Source: Chloroflexota bacterium (GTDB lineage Bacteria > Chloroflexota > Anaerolineae > Aggregatilineales > Phototrophicaceae). From it: DNA of 64,000 nucleotides. This document shows positions 36,247-45,225 of the stretch, one piece after another; the stretch's first letter is position 1, and each line of letters starts with the position of its first letter. Position numbers and translations under genes: made by a program. The stretch is taken from assembly GCA_026709625.1 (NCBI GenBank), contig JAPOSR010000034.1, positions 1 to 64,000 of the forward strand. The letters run 5' to 3'. The notes under the pieces are model-generated. The model was given only the letters and a program-made list of their open reading frames with translations, was not told the DNA's origin and did not search any database.

Positions 36247-37928
36247 GCTGACGAGAGATCGAAACCGGCAAACTGGCTGGAGCCCGGCGCAATGCCAAAA
36301 TCTGGCAGGTCGCCGCCCAGCAGCAGCTCCCCTGTCATGCGCGCCAGGCTGCCATCCAAGATCATCTCCTGCAATGTATAGTTCACCAGTTGGCGGAAAT
36401 CCGGGTCGTTGTGCCCAAGCGCGAAAGCATAATAATCGCGGCTGTACCAGCGCTCGGTCAGTTTCAATGTGTCGGGGTTCGCATTCAGATGCTCGACAAG
36501 CAGCAGGCTGTTGGCATAAACGGCGTTGGCGTTGTTGAAGTCGAGCAAGGTTCGCGCCGCGCCCTGCAAGGTCGTATCAAATCGCCGGATCGTCATGTTG
36601 ATGCTGTCCGCCCAAGCCTGCGCCCGCTGCCAGGCGCTGTCATCGCCCAGCATCACCGCCACGATCCGATTGCGCAAGTCATAGAAGCCAGCTATCTGCG
36701 AGCGCGCCGGCACCATCAGGCGGTCGCCCTGCAACAGATAGGGCATAGAGAAATCGACATTGTTCAATGTTTGCCAGTCCAGCTTGACGCCAGCCACCAG
36801 GTCGACTGCGCCTTGACGCAGCATATGCAAGCCCGCGTCGGCGCTGACTGATGAATCTGCCACTGTTGTGCCCCAGCGCCTGGCCATCTCGGCAAGCAGC
36901 GCGTGATTCAAAGCTGTGAGCTGGGCGGCATCGCCCTCTATGCCGGCAACCCGCAATGGTCGGGACTCAAGCAGGCGAACCACTGTCGACTGCGCCGGCG
37001 GCGGCATCTCGGCAGAGAATTGCGCCGGCGATAGCTCTTCGCCGACGCCCTGCCAGACCAAGATGGCGCTCTCGTCCCGCGGCAGATCTGGGAAGTATTC
37101 CCGCTTTGACAGCTCGATGCTCTGTTTCGCAGCCAGCTGCTGGATAGAGCGATTCAACAACTGCCGCAGTGGCGCGTCATGGCGGCGAACAGCGAAGGCA
37201 TGCGGCTCGCGCAGCAGCGGCTCATCCAACAAGCGCGCCAACTCGATATCTTCGCCAGCGATGCGCAAAAGAGATTGCTCTTCATCCACGAGCGCGTCGA
37301 TCTCTCCCAGCATAAGCGCGGCAAAAGCGCGGTCCAGCGTGAGGAACTGGCGGGTGTCGGGGTTGAGCGCTGTGCGTTCGCGCCACAGGTCCAGCGCTGT
37401 TTCTGCACGCGTGCCGATAACAACACCGGTTTTGACGCCAGCCAGCTCGGACGCAGCTTGCAGCGGACTGTCCGCCCGCGCCATAACCGCCTGATGCCCG
37501 ACCAGGTAGGGCTGGGTAAATTCGATGTCGTTTTCATAACCGCGATACGGCAGCAAAGCGGATGCCAGCGCATGCGCTTCGCCCGCCTTGAGCGCGTCAA
37601 CCGCATTCAAGCGCGTGACCTGCACGAAGGCGATCTCCACTCCCCAGGCTTCGGCGATCATCCGCAGCAGATCGATATCAAAGCCGGCCAGCTCGCCTTG
37701 CCAAGTGAATTCGCTGTAGGGAGGGTCGTTGTACAAAACGCCCACGCGGAATACTTGCTCGGCGATGATCTCGGCAATGGCGGATTGGCTTGGCGGATTT
37801 TCCACTGCGGGGCGGAAAGCAGCTGGCAGCGGCGTCGGCACAGCCAAGGTGGGCACAGGCGTGGCATCCTGTGTCTGCGCGGCTGCGGCCAGGCAAATGG
37901 CGAATATGCAAGCGAGCCAGCGCATCAT
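36243..37928 (-). CDS. Tandem family-3 solute-binding protein (two periplasmic-binding domains)
   Basis: An exported 561-residue protein. MMRWLACIFAICLAAAAQTQD is a signal peptide. Two amino-acid-binding-type domains follow: the first about residues 55-300 (VFRVGVLYNDPPYSEFTWQG, GFDIDLLRMIAEAWGVEIAF, DALVDEEQSLL), the second about 320-550 (LRVAGIEGDAAQLTALNHALLAEMARRWG, VDLVAGVKLDW, SLLLVEHLN). The second is more divergent. No permease or ATPase adjoins, so it may be a sensor or an orphan receptor rather than a transporter part. ATG 37928 overlaps the nadD stop in ATGA, so its translation is coupled to nadD. Confidence 0.82.
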   Translation of the reverse strand: MMRWLACIFAICLAAAAQTQDATPVPTLAVPTPLPAAFRPAVENPPSQSAIAEIIAEQVFRVGVLYNDPPYSEFTWQGELAGFDIDLLRMIAEAWGVEIAFVQVTRLNAVDALKAGEAHALASALLPYRGYENDIEFTQPYLVGHQAVMARADSPLQAASELAGVKTGVVIGTRAETALDLWRERTALNPDTRQFLTLDRAFAALMLGEIDALVDEEQSLLRIAGEDIELARLLDEPLLREPHAFAVRRHDAPLRQLLNRSIQQLAAKQSIELSKREYFPDLPRDESAILVWQGVGEELSPAQFSAEMPPPAQSTVVRLLESRPLRVAGIEGDAAQLTALNHALLAEMARRWGTTVADSSVSADAGLHMLRQGAVDLVAGVKLDWQTLNNVDFSMPYLLQGDRLMVPARSQIAGFYDLRNRIVAVMLGDDSAWQRAQAWADSINMTIRRFDTTLQGAARTLLDFNNANAVYANSLLLVEHLNANPDTLKLTERWYSRDYYAFALGHNDPDFRQLVNYTLQEMILDGSLARMTGELLLGGDLPDFGIAPGSSQFAGFDLSSA

Positions 37929-38533
37929 TGGTACAAATTGCGCGCGCAGATGTAATCGAGCACGGCATCGGGCACCAGGTAGCGCACGCTGTGCCCGGCG
38001 CGCAGGCGGCTGACCACATGGGTGGACGAGAGCCAAACGCTCAGCAGCGGCACATCGATCATGTCGATCTGCTGCGACAAGCCCGGCAGCGACTCATCGT
38101 GCATATCGGGCGCGATATCTTCATCGGCGCGGCGCATCACCGCCAGTCGGCAGCTGCGCGCCAATTCCTGCGGGCGCTCCCAGGTTGGCAGGTCGCGCAG
38201 GTTGTCGCCGCCCATCACAAAATACAGCTGCGCATCGGGCTGTTGCGCGCGGATAATGTTGACTGTGTCGGCGGAGTAATGCGGTCCGGCGCGGTCGATA
38301 TCCACCCGCGAAATACGAAAGTGTTGATTGCCCGCTATCGCCAATTTCAGCATCGCCAGGCGGTGCGGCAACGGAGAGCGCGCACTGCTCCGCTTGACAG
38401 GATGGTCCCCGACTGGCACAAACAACATGCAGTCCAGGTCGAGGATTTCGCGGCTGTATTCCGCCAAGATCAGGTGCCCCAGCTGTGGGGGATCGAAGCT
38501 GCCGCCCAATATGCCAATTCGCGCGCGGCTCAT
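37925..38533 (-). CDS. nadD: Nicotinate-nucleotide adenylyltransferase
   Basis: Joins nicotinate mononucleotide and ATP to deamido-NAD in NAD synthesis. The 202-residue protein has GILGGSFDPPQLGHLILAE (nucleotidyltransferase HxGH-type motif, about residues 6-24), VPVGDHPVKR, the MGGDNLRDLPTW core and the C-terminal SSTHVVSRLRAG. ATG 38533 is chosen, overlapping the obg stop in ATGA; a GTG nine bases upstream is the alternative. The obg-nadD pairing is common in bacteria. The gene also overlaps the following solute-binding protein gene by four bases. Confidence 0.92.
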   Translation of the reverse strand: MSRARIGILGGSFDPPQLGHLILAEYSREILDLDCMLFVPVGDHPVKRSSARSPLPHRLAMLKLAIAGNQHFRISRVDIDRAGPHYSADTVNIIRAQQPDAQLYFVMGGDNLRDLPTWERPQELARSCRLAVMRRADEDIAPDMHDESLPGLSQQIDMIDVPLLSVWLSSTHVVSRLRAGHSVRYLVPDAVLDYICARNLYQ

Positions 38534-39792
38534 TCCGACCACTCCAGCTCAAAGTCGCCGATGAAGACCGTGTCGCCGCCGCGCACGCCAGCCTTTTCCA
38601 AGGCTGCGACAACGCCCAGCGCCGCCAAGATCTTGTGGAAGCGCGCGACAGCCTCGTCATAATCCCAGTAAGTCATAGCCGCCGCCCGTTCGATGCGCTC
38701 GCCGGTGATGTAATAAATGCCATCGGCGATGCGCAGCTCAAATGGCAGGTCTGCATCAGCCAATTCATAGACTGGCGCAGCGGCTGGGGCGGCGGCGCGG
38801 TCTGGCAGGCGGCTGGCAAGCTCAAAGACGCGCTGGACAAGCTCGCGCACATTCTCGCGCGTCAAGGCTGAAACCGCCACAACATCGTCCAAGCCGCGCT
38901 CGCGCAAACTCTCACGCAGCAGATCAAGATATTCACGCGCTTCGGGCAGGTCGAGCTTGTTGATGACCACAAGCTCCGGGCGCCGCGCCAGGTCGGCATC
39001 ATACAGCGCCAGCTCGGCGCGAATCTGGTTGTAGTCGGCGATTGGGTCCTCAGCCGCGCCATCCAGGATGTGCAGGAGGATCCGCGTGCGCTGGACATGG
39101 CGCAGGAAGGCATGTCCCAGTCCCACCCCCGCATGCGCGCCTTCGATCAGCCCAGGAATATCGGCGAAGACCAGGTCGCGATTGTCATAAATCACGGCGC
39201 CCAGGTTGGGCTGCAAGGTCGTAAAAGGATAATCGGCGATCTTTGGCTTGGCGTTGCTCACCACCGAAAGCAGAGTCGATTTGCCGGCATTGGGCAAGCC
39301 GACCAAGCCAACATCAGCGATCAACTTCAGTTCCAGCGTCAGCCAGCGTTCCACGCCCGGCTCGCCTTTTTCCGCCAGTCGCGGCGCCTGGTTTGCGGAT
39401 GTCTTGAAGTGGGCGTTGCCTTTGCCGCCACGCCCGCCGCGCGCCACCACAACTTCCGACTCGGGGCTGACCAAGTCGGCGACCAAGCCGCCTGTTTCGG
39501 CATCGCGCACGATTGTGCCGGGTGGGACACGTACGATCGTCGGTCTGGCATCCGCGCCTGTCTTGTGGCTCGAGCCGCCTTTAACGCCGTTGTCCGCTTT
39601 GAAGTGGACACGCTTGCGAAAGAAAAAGAGTGTGTTCAAGTTGGCGTCTGCGCGCAGCGCAACATCGCCGCCGCGCCCGCCATCGCCACCGGAGGGTCCG
39701 CCGCGCGGCACATATTTTTCGCGGCGAAAAGAGACCATGCCATCGCCGCCTTTGCCGCTCGCCACAAAAATCTTGGCTTCATCAACCAGCAT
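38530..39792 (-). CDS. obg: Obg/CgtA GTPase
   Basis: Ribosome-associated GTPase acting in 50S assembly and stress. The 420-residue product shows the glycine-rich Obg domain (residues 1-160: ASGKGGDGMVSFRREKYVPR, GGDGGRGGD), the GTPase domain with LVGLPNAGKSTLLS (about 166-179), DIPGLIEGAH and VINKLDLPEA, and a C-terminal OCT-type domain of about 80 residues. All hallmark motifs are intact. It heads an operon with nadD and the tandem solute-binding protein, with ATGA overlaps at both junctions. It is divergent from the MBL hydrolase gene. Confidence 0.95.
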   Translation of the reverse strand: MLVDEAKIFVASGKGGDGMVSFRREKYVPRGGPSGGDGGRGGDVALRADANLNTLFFFRKRVHFKADNGVKGGSSHKTGADARPTIVRVPPGTIVRDAETGGLVADLVSPESEVVVARGGRGGKGNAHFKTSANQAPRLAEKGEPGVERWLTLELKLIADVGLVGLPNAGKSTLLSVVSNAKPKIADYPFTTLQPNLGAVIYDNRDLVFADIPGLIEGAHAGVGLGHAFLRHVQRTRILLHILDGAAEDPIADYNQIRAELALYDADLARRPELVVINKLDLPEAREYLDLLRESLRERGLDDVVAVSALTRENVRELVQRVFELASRLPDRAAAPAAAPVYELADADLPFELRIADGIYYITGERIERAAAMTYWDYDEAVARFHKILAALGVVAALEKAGVRGGDTVFIGDFELEWSE

Positions 39793-39877
39793 CGCTCACG
39801 CACCGCTCTGTCTGGCGCAGATCGTCGTCTGCAAAGCATACCCAAGTTTGCGCGGGGCGTGTAGGCACAAGCGACTG

Positions 39878-39886
39878 TGCTACACT
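39878..39886 (+). promoter_or_regulatory. Extended -10 element upstream of the MBL hydrolase gene
   Basis: TGCTACACT (39878-39886) is a TGn extended -10 box, 43 bases upstream of the GTG start at 39929, similar to the moeA element. The -35 region is weak. Confidence 0.4.
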
Positions 39887-39928
39887 TTGCGCCAAAGGCA
39901 AGGCGATGCGCGGGGCGCAAGGACAATC

Positions 39929-40552
39929 GTGCTGGACAAAATCAAGTGGCAAGGCGGCGGCAGCTTTCGCATTGATGGCGAGCCGACAATCCAGATCGCC
40001 CCCTGGCGGGTTGTCAGGCAAGCCTCGCCGCCCGATATCATTCTGATTGGACACGATCACTTCGATCATTGCTCGCCCGCCGATGTCGCCAAGTTGCGCG
40101 GTGCCCAGACGACAATCATCGGCAGCCAACGCGTGGCGGAGATCATCGAAGGCACGATTATGCTGCGCGAGTGGCAAAGCATCCGCCTGCAGAATGCGAC
40201 CATCCGCGCTGTGCCCGCCATCTCGCGGCGCGCCGAGCAAAATGCCAGCGCAGCCGGCGGCTTGGGTTTTGTCGTCTCAATAGGGTATTATGACATTTAT
40301 TATGTGGGCGATGCCAGGCTGGTGGCGGGCATGGAAGTCTTGCGGCCGGATATCGTCCTGCTGCCGATTGATGGCAGTGGGCAGCTATCGATCGAAGCGG
40401 CGCTCGAACTGATCGCTTTGCTGCAGCCCCGCTGGGCAATACCATACAACTGGGGCGGCACCGGCCCGCAAGCGACCGAGCTGGATGCGCGCAGCTTCCA
40501 AAGTCGCGCCGGCGAGGCGACAGAGGTGCGCTTGCTGCAACCGACAAACTGA
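39929..40552 (+). CDS. MBL-fold metal-dependent hydrolase (UlaG-like)
   Basis: A 207-residue metallo-beta-lactamase-fold protein. The metal motif is HDHFDHCSPADV (about residues 42-53), with a later Asp in YYVGDARLV (about 130) and a C-terminal PYNWGG. The short form without the second typical His motif resembles the COG2220 group, which includes UlaG-like lactonases; substrate unknown. The open frame extends upstream inside the antisense of obg, but GTG 39929 has AAGGA just upstream and begins the fold (LDKIKWQGGGSFRID). It converges on clpX. Confidence 0.8.
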   Translation: MLDKIKWQGGGSFRIDGEPTIQIAPWRVVRQASPPDIILIGHDHFDHCSPADVAKLRGAQTTIIGSQRVAEIIEGTIMLREWQSIRLQNATIRAVPAISRRAEQNASAAGGLGFVVSIGYYDIYYVGDARLVAGMEVLRPDIVLLPIDGSGQLSIEAALELIALLQPRWAIPYNWGGTGPQATELDARSFQSRAGEATEVRLLQPTN

Positions 40553-40562
40553 GCGCCGCTCG

Positions 40563-41846
40563 CTAGGCCGCTGGGCTGATCGCTTCTGACAGGCTGATGA
40601 CTGCGCCGTCGCGCAGGACGATGCGCGGCTTGGCTTCGCCACGGATGACGGCGGCATCCACGACAACCTTGCTGATGTCGTCGCGACTGGGCGCTTCAAA
40701 CATGACCTCCAGCAGCGAATTTTCGATAATCGACCGCAGTCCGCGCGCGCCGCTCTCGCGTTGAATCGCCAGTTCGGCTGCCGACTGCAATGCGCCGGGC
40801 TCAAAGACCAGATCGACATTGTCCAGCGAGAGCAAGTGCTCGTATTGGCGGATAAGCGCGTTTTTTGGCTCGGTCAAGATGCGCACCAGATCATCCAGCT
40901 GCAGCGGCTTCAAGCGCACCAACACAGGCAGCCGTCCCACCATTTCTGGAATCATGCCATGCTGCATCAGATCGTCTGGCGAAAGCTCAGCCAGCAGGTC
41001 GTCGGTCGCCTTGGCTGCGCGTTCGCGCTGAGCGCCAAAGCCAAGCTGGCTCTGCATCCCCACCCGCCGGCGGATGACATCGTCCAGTCCAGCGAAGGTG
41101 CCGCCGACGATGAAGAGGATGTTGCGGGTATTGATCTGCAAAAAATCTTGGTGCGGGTGTTTGCGTCCGCCTTGTGGCGGGACATTGGCGATTGTGCCTT
41201 CCAGGATTTTGAGAAGCGCCTGCTGGACGCCCTCGCCCGATACATCGCGGGTGATGGACGGGTTGCTGTTGGACATGCGCGAGATTTTGTCGATCTCGTC
41301 AATATAGATGATGCCGCGTTCGGCGCGCGCGATATTGCCATCCGCCGCTTGAATCAAACGCAGCAGGATATTTTCTACATCCTCGCCCACATAGCCAGCT
41401 TCGGTCAGCGCGGTGGCATCGGTGATGCACAGCGGCACGTCGAGAATGCGCGCCAAGGTCTGGGCGAGCAGAGTCTTGCCGCAGCCGGTGGGACCGACCA
41501 GCAGGATGTTGCTCTTTTCCAGCTCGACATCCTGCGGGTCGCCAGCGGACTGAATGCGCTTGTAGTGGTTATAGACTGCGACGCTGAGCACGCGCTTGGC
41601 ATCGCGCTGGCCGATAATATATTCATCTAGCCGTTCCATGATCTGGCGCGGCGACAAACCCAGCTCGTAGCTTGGCTCGGCGGGAGCGTCGGCTTCGGCA
41701 GCGGCTTCTTCGGTCAACAGCTTGTTGCAGACTTCCACGCAGAAATTGCAGATGAAGATCGGCTCGGGGCCGGCGATGAGTCGTTCGACTTCTTCAGCCG
41801 GCCTGGCGCAGAAACTGCAGCTGTGGCGCACTTGCGAAAAGCTCAC
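40563..41846 (-). CDS. clpX: ATP-dependent Clp protease ATP-binding subunit ClpX
   Basis: AAA+ unfoldase feeding ClpP. The 427-residue protein has an N-terminal zinc domain (Cys10, Cys13, Cys33, Cys36), Walker A GPTGCGKT (118-125), [19 protein letters not shown], Walker [11 protein letters not shown], the pore loop region and [10 protein letters not shown] sensor 2. A GTG start one base after the clpP stop, with GGAGG within clpP, indicates coupled expression. The C-terminal IGF-type loop region for ClpP docking is expected but was not checked residue by residue. Confidence 0.96.
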   Translation of the reverse strand: MSFSQVRHSCSFCARPAEEVERLIAGPEPIFICNFCVEVCNKLLTEEAAAEADAPAEPSYELGLSPRQIMERLDEYIIGQRDAKRVLSVAVYNHYKRIQSAGDPQDVELEKSNILLVGPTGCGKTLLAQTLARILDVPLCITDATALTEAGYVGEDVENILLRLIQAADGNIARAERGIIYIDEIDKISRMSNSNPSITRDVSGEGVQQALLKILEGTIANVPPQGGRKHPHQDFLQINTRNILFIVGGTFAGLDDVIRRRVGMQSQLGFGAQRERAAKATDDLLAELSPDDLMQHGMIPEMVGRLPVLVRLKPLQLDDLVRILTEPKNALIRQYEHLLSLDNVDLVFEPGALQSAAELAIQRESGARGLRSIIENSLLEVMFEAPSRDDISKVVVDAAVIRGEAKPRIVLRDGAVISLSEAISPAA

Positions 41847-41847
41847 T

Positions 41848-42462
41848 TCAGCCTCCGGCGGTCAGGCGCTCGGTATCCAGCAGCACTTCATCGACCAAGC
41901 CAAAGTCAGCGGCTTCCTGAGCGTTCATATAGACATCGCGGTCGGTAACCCGCTCGACTTCTTCGGCTGGCTTGCCCGTATGCTGGACGAATATGTCGAT
42001 GATGCGCTTCTTCAGGCGGACGATCTCTTCTGCCTGAATGACGATGTCTGAAGCCTGCCCCTGCGCCCCCCCCAGCGGCTGGTGCATGTGCACAGTGGCA
42101 TTGGGCAGCGCCACTCGCAAGCCCGGTTCGCCCGCGGTCAAAATCACTGTGCCAAAGCTGGCGGTGATGCCAACAGCCACCGTGCCCACCGGCGAGCTGA
42201 TTTGCTGCATGGTGTCATAAATCGCCAAGCCAGAGTAGACGACGCCGCCCGGCGAATTGATGTAGATCTGGATGCGGCGTTTTGGGCCTTCGCGCTCCAA
42301 GAAGAGCAGCTGCGCCACGACGAGGTTGGCGATCTGGTCGTTAATGCCCGACCCCAGCAATATGATGCGTTCTTTCAGCAGCAGGGAGAAAATGTCATAG
42401 GCGCGCTCGCCGCGGCTGCCCTGCTCGATCACCATGGGGATGACATTGTGAATGCTGTTCAT
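41848..42462 (-). CDS. clpP: ATP-dependent Clp protease proteolytic subunit ClpP
   Basis: Serine peptidase forming the ClpXP chamber, 204 residues. The catalytic triad can be placed at Ser102 (GITASFGTV), His127 (HMHQPLGG) and Asp176 (TDRDVYM); the Asp-Arg oligomer sensor (174-175) is also kept. The segment around the Ser (GITASFG rather than GMAASMG) is a little unusual. YINSPGG (68-73) is standard. It lies between tig and clpX in the common tig-clpP-clpX order, 38 bases after tig. Confidence 0.95.
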   Translation of the reverse strand: MNSIHNVIPMVIEQGSRGERAYDIFSLLLKERIILLGSGINDQIANLVVAQLLFLEREGPKRRIQIYINSPGGVVYSGLAIYDTMQQISSPVGTVAVGITASFGTVILTAGEPGLRVALPNATVHMHQPLGGAQGQASDIVIQAEEIVRLKKRIIDIFVQHTGKPAEEVERVTDRDVYMNAQEAADFGLVDEVLLDTERLTAGG

Positions 42463-42500
42463 TTTTCCCGCGCACCTCTCTGTGTTATGTGGTTGATCGA

Positions 42501-44054
42501 TTATGACTCGCTTGCACTGTCAGGAGCGTTTGCTGTCGAAGCGTCTGCGCCCGCAATGGCATCAACAGCCAGGTCGGCAACAGACTCTTCATCAAGACTC
42601 GCGCGATTGCGGTCGCGGTCTTCCAGGGCTCGCTGCAGGTCGACTGCCGCTTCCGCGCGCCGCGCTTCGACAGCCGCCGCCATATCTTCGCCGCGTCCCA
42701 GCGCCACCAGCTTCGCCCGCATGTGCGACAATTCGACCTGTTCGCGAACGAAATCGCGCATGATCTTCGTTTGCTTATCGTCGATGGGTTCAGAGACGAG
42801 CGGAGCGGTGACCGCCTCAAAACGCGCATTGATATCTTCGTCTGTAACATCCGTGCCCAGGTCATCTTTCAGCTTGCCCATCACCAGGGAGTTTTCGAGC
42901 AGCCTGACCGACTCATCGCGCAGGTTTTCGCGCAGGTCGGCTTCGCTGCCACCCGTAAACCGTATGAAATCATCAAAGTTCACGCCCTGCTGGGCAATCC
43001 TGCCTTTGAATTCGCGCAACTGGTGATTCAACTGATACTCGACTGCCAGCTCGGGATAATGAAGGTCGGCGCCTGCGCGAATCCTGGATATGAGCTGGTC
43101 GACATACTCGTTGTCGTAGCGCTGCCTCGCGTCGGCTTCCAGTTCGTCTCGCAGCGAGGCGCGCAGCGCGGCCAGGTCGCTCGCTTCTTTATTGCGGGTT
43201 TTGTTGACCGCGCGCGCAAACTCGTCATCCAGATCAGGGATGAATATGGCTTCAATTCGATTGACAGTCACGACAAATTCGACGAGTCGGCCGGCAATCG
43301 TCGGGTCGGCATCGTCATCGGGGATTGTCAACGCAAAGACGACATCATCACCCAGCTGGGCATCGACAAGGTTCTCGACAAAGCCATCAATAAACGGGTC
43401 TTCATTGGGGTCGAGGATAATGGGCGTATTTTTTTCGGAGACAAAGACATCGCCTTTGCTTGGGACAGGCTGCGCGCCCTCTCCTTGCTCGGGCTCGGCT
43501 GTCTCGGCGTCTTCGTCGTCCGCGGGCTCGTCGCCATCCAAAAATGTGCTGTCGACATCGATATACACGCGGTGCCCCAGCTGCGCCGCTTCTACTTCAT
43601 CGTCAAGCACGTTCGCGAGTTGCATCTGATATTGGCGCAGGCGAGCGTCGACATCCGATTCGTCTATAACGGGGGCTTCATAATCAATGCGGACTTCTTG
43701 ATATTCCTTCAAGTCGATCACAGGTCGCATCGGCAACGTGTAGATGAAGGTGGGCGGATCCAGCTCGATATCTTCCAATTCGCCTGGTCCATACGGATCC
43801 ACTTTAGACTCTTGCAAAGCCTGGCCATAGATATCTTGGGTCAGGCCATCCACAGCTTCTTCGATGATGGCGGCTTCACCCACGGTTTGCGCGACTCGCG
43901 AATACGGGGCTTTGCCTTTGCGAAAGCCGCGGATATTGACTTGCCGGGAGATTTTGCGGGCGGCTTTGCGCTTGGCGCTTTCAAACTGCGCCGACTCAAT
44001 CTCAACCGTCAGGCGGGCTTTATGATTGTCTATTCGTTCGACTTGCAGGTTCAA
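42501..44054 (-). CDS. tig: Trigger factor
   Basis: Ribosome-bound chaperone and peptidyl-prolyl isomerase. The 517-residue protein shows the N-terminal ribosome-binding domain with [13 protein letters not shown] (about residues 43-55; the GFRxGKxP signature), a PPIase domain interrupted by a strongly acidic insert (about 172-200, [20 protein letters not shown]), and the long helical C-terminal domain. An extra Asp/Ala/Ser-rich tail follows, making it longer than the usual 430-450 residues. The start is TTG 44054 with GAGGAAAG upstream. It is first in the tig-clpP-clpX operon. Confidence 0.92.
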   Translation of the reverse strand: MNLQVERIDNHKARLTVEIESAQFESAKRKAARKISRQVNIRGFRKGKAPYSRVAQTVGEAAIIEEAVDGLTQDIYGQALQESKVDPYGPGELEDIELDPPTFIYTLPMRPVIDLKEYQEVRIDYEAPVIDESDVDARLRQYQMQLANVLDDEVEAAQLGHRVYIDVDSTFLDGDEPADDEDAETAEPEQGEGAQPVPSKGDVFVSEKNTPIILDPNEDPFIDGFVENLVDAQLGDDVVFALTIPDDDADPTIAGRLVEFVVTVNRIEAIFIPDLDDEFARAVNKTRNKEASDLAALRASLRDELEADARQRYDNEYVDQLISRIRAGADLHYPELAVEYQLNHQLREFKGRIAQQGVNFDDFIRFTGGSEADLRENLRDESVRLLENSLVMGKLKDDLGTDVTDEDINARFEAVTAPLVSEPIDDKQTKIMRDFVREQVELSHMRAKLVALGRGEDMAAAVEARRAEAAVDLQRALEDRDRNRASLDEESVADLAVDAIAGADASTANAPDSASES

Positions 44055-44082
44055 TTTGTCTTTCCTCAGCTTAGCGATGGCG

Positions 44083-44091
44083 ATTGTATCA
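44083..44091 (-). promoter_or_regulatory. Extended -10 element upstream of tig
   Basis: Minus-strand TGATACAAT (44091-44083) is a TGn extended -10 box, 29 bases upstream of the tig TTG. It lies downstream of tRNA-Leu, allowing independent transcription of the protease operon. Confidence 0.45.
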
Positions 44092-44158
44092 GCGCGCTGG
44101 CGAACAGCGCGTTAGCAATTGATAAGAGACTGTCAAGGTCTATGCTGCGTCGGTCAAG

Positions 44159-44239
44159 TGAGGAAGGAGGGACTCGAACCCTCACCTCAAAGAGACATGA
44201 TCCTAAGTCATGCGCGTCTGCCAATTCCGCCACTTCCCC
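44159..44239 (-). tRNA. tRNA-Leu (anticodon TAG)
   Basis: The minus-strand sequence folds as a class II tRNA: acceptor GGGGAAG pairs with CTTCCTC (one G-U), the D arm contains GGCGGAATTGGCAGACGC, the anticodon arm is CATGA-CTTAGGA-TCATG with TAG in the centre, there is a long variable arm with a CTC/GAG stem, and the T arm is GAGGG-TTCGAGT-CCCTC. The discriminator base is A, as in leucine tRNAs, and CCA is not encoded. It reads CUA, and CUN by wobble. Confidence 0.96.
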
Positions 44240-44281
44240 GCGGGCGAGCAATGCGCGCATAGCATAGCCGAGCCAAGCCGC

Positions 44282-44893
44282 TCATTCAAGGGTAGACGGC
44301 TTGAGCAGCTCGACGCTGGCGACATCAGGCAGGTCGCTGCTGCGCACCTGGTTCACGATGCTGTTGACAATCAACGAGGCGAAGCGAAACAGCGCCTGCA
44401 TCTGGGTGATGCGGTCGAGGTATAGCCGCGCCAGAGCCTGCTGGTCGGCGGGAAGATCACCCAAGGAATTGGAGATGCGCTGGCGGTTTTCTTCCATGAC
44501 CAAAAGCGCGCGTTCCATCTCGCGCATTTCGCGGCCGCTCATAATCGTTGTGAAAATCTGCCAAAAGTCGGTTTCAGCCTGGTAATACTTGCGCCGCCCG
44601 CTGCCACCGCGCACCCATACCTGCCGCGCCATGCCCATGTGTTCGAGCGAGCGCATATTTGTGCTGACGCTGGCTTTGGATATGCCCAGCCGCGCCATCA
44701 TGTCGTCCAGCGAAAGCGGCTCGGCGCTCAGCAGCAAGGTGCCATAGAGCTGTCCCAGCACCTTGTTGAAGCCAAAGTAATCCGCCAGCTGCCCCAAGCC
44801 ATCCAGCATGCTTTCGTGAACAATCTGCAATTCGCTATCCAACTGCCGGCGCGTGTCAAGATGGCTTTCGGCAGGTTCAGAGCTTGGTTTCAT
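44282..44893 (-). CDS. GbsR/MarR-like transcriptional regulator
   Basis: A 203-residue DNA-binding protein of the GbsR group. The winged helix includes PLSLDDMMARLGISKASVSTNMRSLEHMGMARQVW (about residues 62-96), then the group's hallmark VRGGSGRRKYYQAETDFW (about 97-114) and a C-terminal helical region for dimerisation. GbsR proteins in Bacillus repress choline and glycine-betaine genes; no such genes are adjacent. It starts at ATG 44893 (TTG 44905 possible). The gene lies 42 bases downstream of tRNA-Leu in sequence position but is transcribed toward it on the same strand, ending next to the tRNA 5' end. Confidence 0.85.
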   Translation of the reverse strand: MKPSSEPAESHLDTRRQLDSELQIVHESMLDGLGQLADYFGFNKVLGQLYGTLLLSAEPLSLDDMMARLGISKASVSTNMRSLEHMGMARQVWVRGGSGRRKYYQAETDFWQIFTTIMSGREMREMERALLVMEENRQRISNSLGDLPADQQALARLYLDRITQMQALFRFASLIVNSIVNQVRSSDLPDVASVELLKPSTLE

Positions 44894-44958
44894 GGCAAGA
44901 GTCAATCTCAGCTATTATCGCCAGTGTAGCACTGCGCGCGCCCAGCTTCAAGTTCGGC

Positions 44959-45135
44959 GGGAGTGGCTAGTGGCGTGGATATGGCAATCAAGCCCCCATC
45001 CCCGGCCCCTTGCCCCCAGAACGAGGGAAGGGGCGTTTTTCCTGCGCTTCCGCAGCATGGTAGCCCCTCCCTCATTTTGGGGGAGGGGTTTGGGGTGGGG
45101 GCAAAGCAACGCGTATCCACAAAAATCGCCACCAC
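44959..45135. mobile_element. Complete copy (copy 3) of the two-hairpin intergenic element with 10-bp direct repeats
   Basis: The element begins GGGAGTGGCTAGTGGCGTGG and is bounded by exact copies of CAAGTTCGGC at 44949-44958 and 45136-45145, which look like a target-site duplication. Near both ends GTGGATA occurs in inverted orientation (44975-44981 and 45114-45120). Inside are two hairpins, CCCCTT/AAGGGG and CCCCTCCC/GGGAGGGG. It carries no gene. Together with the rest of 44894-45225 it fills the gap between the GbsR-like gene and rex. Confidence 0.65.
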
Positions 45136-45187
45136 CAAGTTCGGCTGCGCTGGCGGTGGCGGGCTGGCAATGATAAACTTTACCGTG

Positions 45188-45209
45188 TTGCAAGGTTAGC
45201 AAATTTTGC
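45188..45209 (+). promoter_or_regulatory. Candidate autoregulatory operator of rex
   Basis: TTGC (45188-45191) and GCAA (45199-45202) form an inverted pair, followed directly by the palindrome GCAAA-T-TTTGC (45199-45209), 17 bases before the rex ATG. Rex sites are inverted repeats with TTG...CAA ends, so this is a reasonable place for self-regulation, but the match to the known consensus is loose. Confidence 0.3.
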
Positions 45210-45225
45210 GGGGCCGCCTTTTTTC

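Noticed and set aside
39248..39928. N-terminal extension of the MBL hydrolase frame by over 220 residues
   Set aside because: It runs antisense to obg and is not part of the fold; GTG 39929 with a ribosome binding site starts the real gene.
40563..42462. Catalytically altered ClpP suggested by the odd GITASFG motif
   Set aside because: Ser102, His127 and Asp176 all align with the known triad, so the enzyme looks active.
44946..45145. CRISPR array suspected from repeated G/C blocks
   Set aside because: No regular repeat-spacer spacing and no cas genes; the blocks are arms of two hairpins in a single dispersed element.
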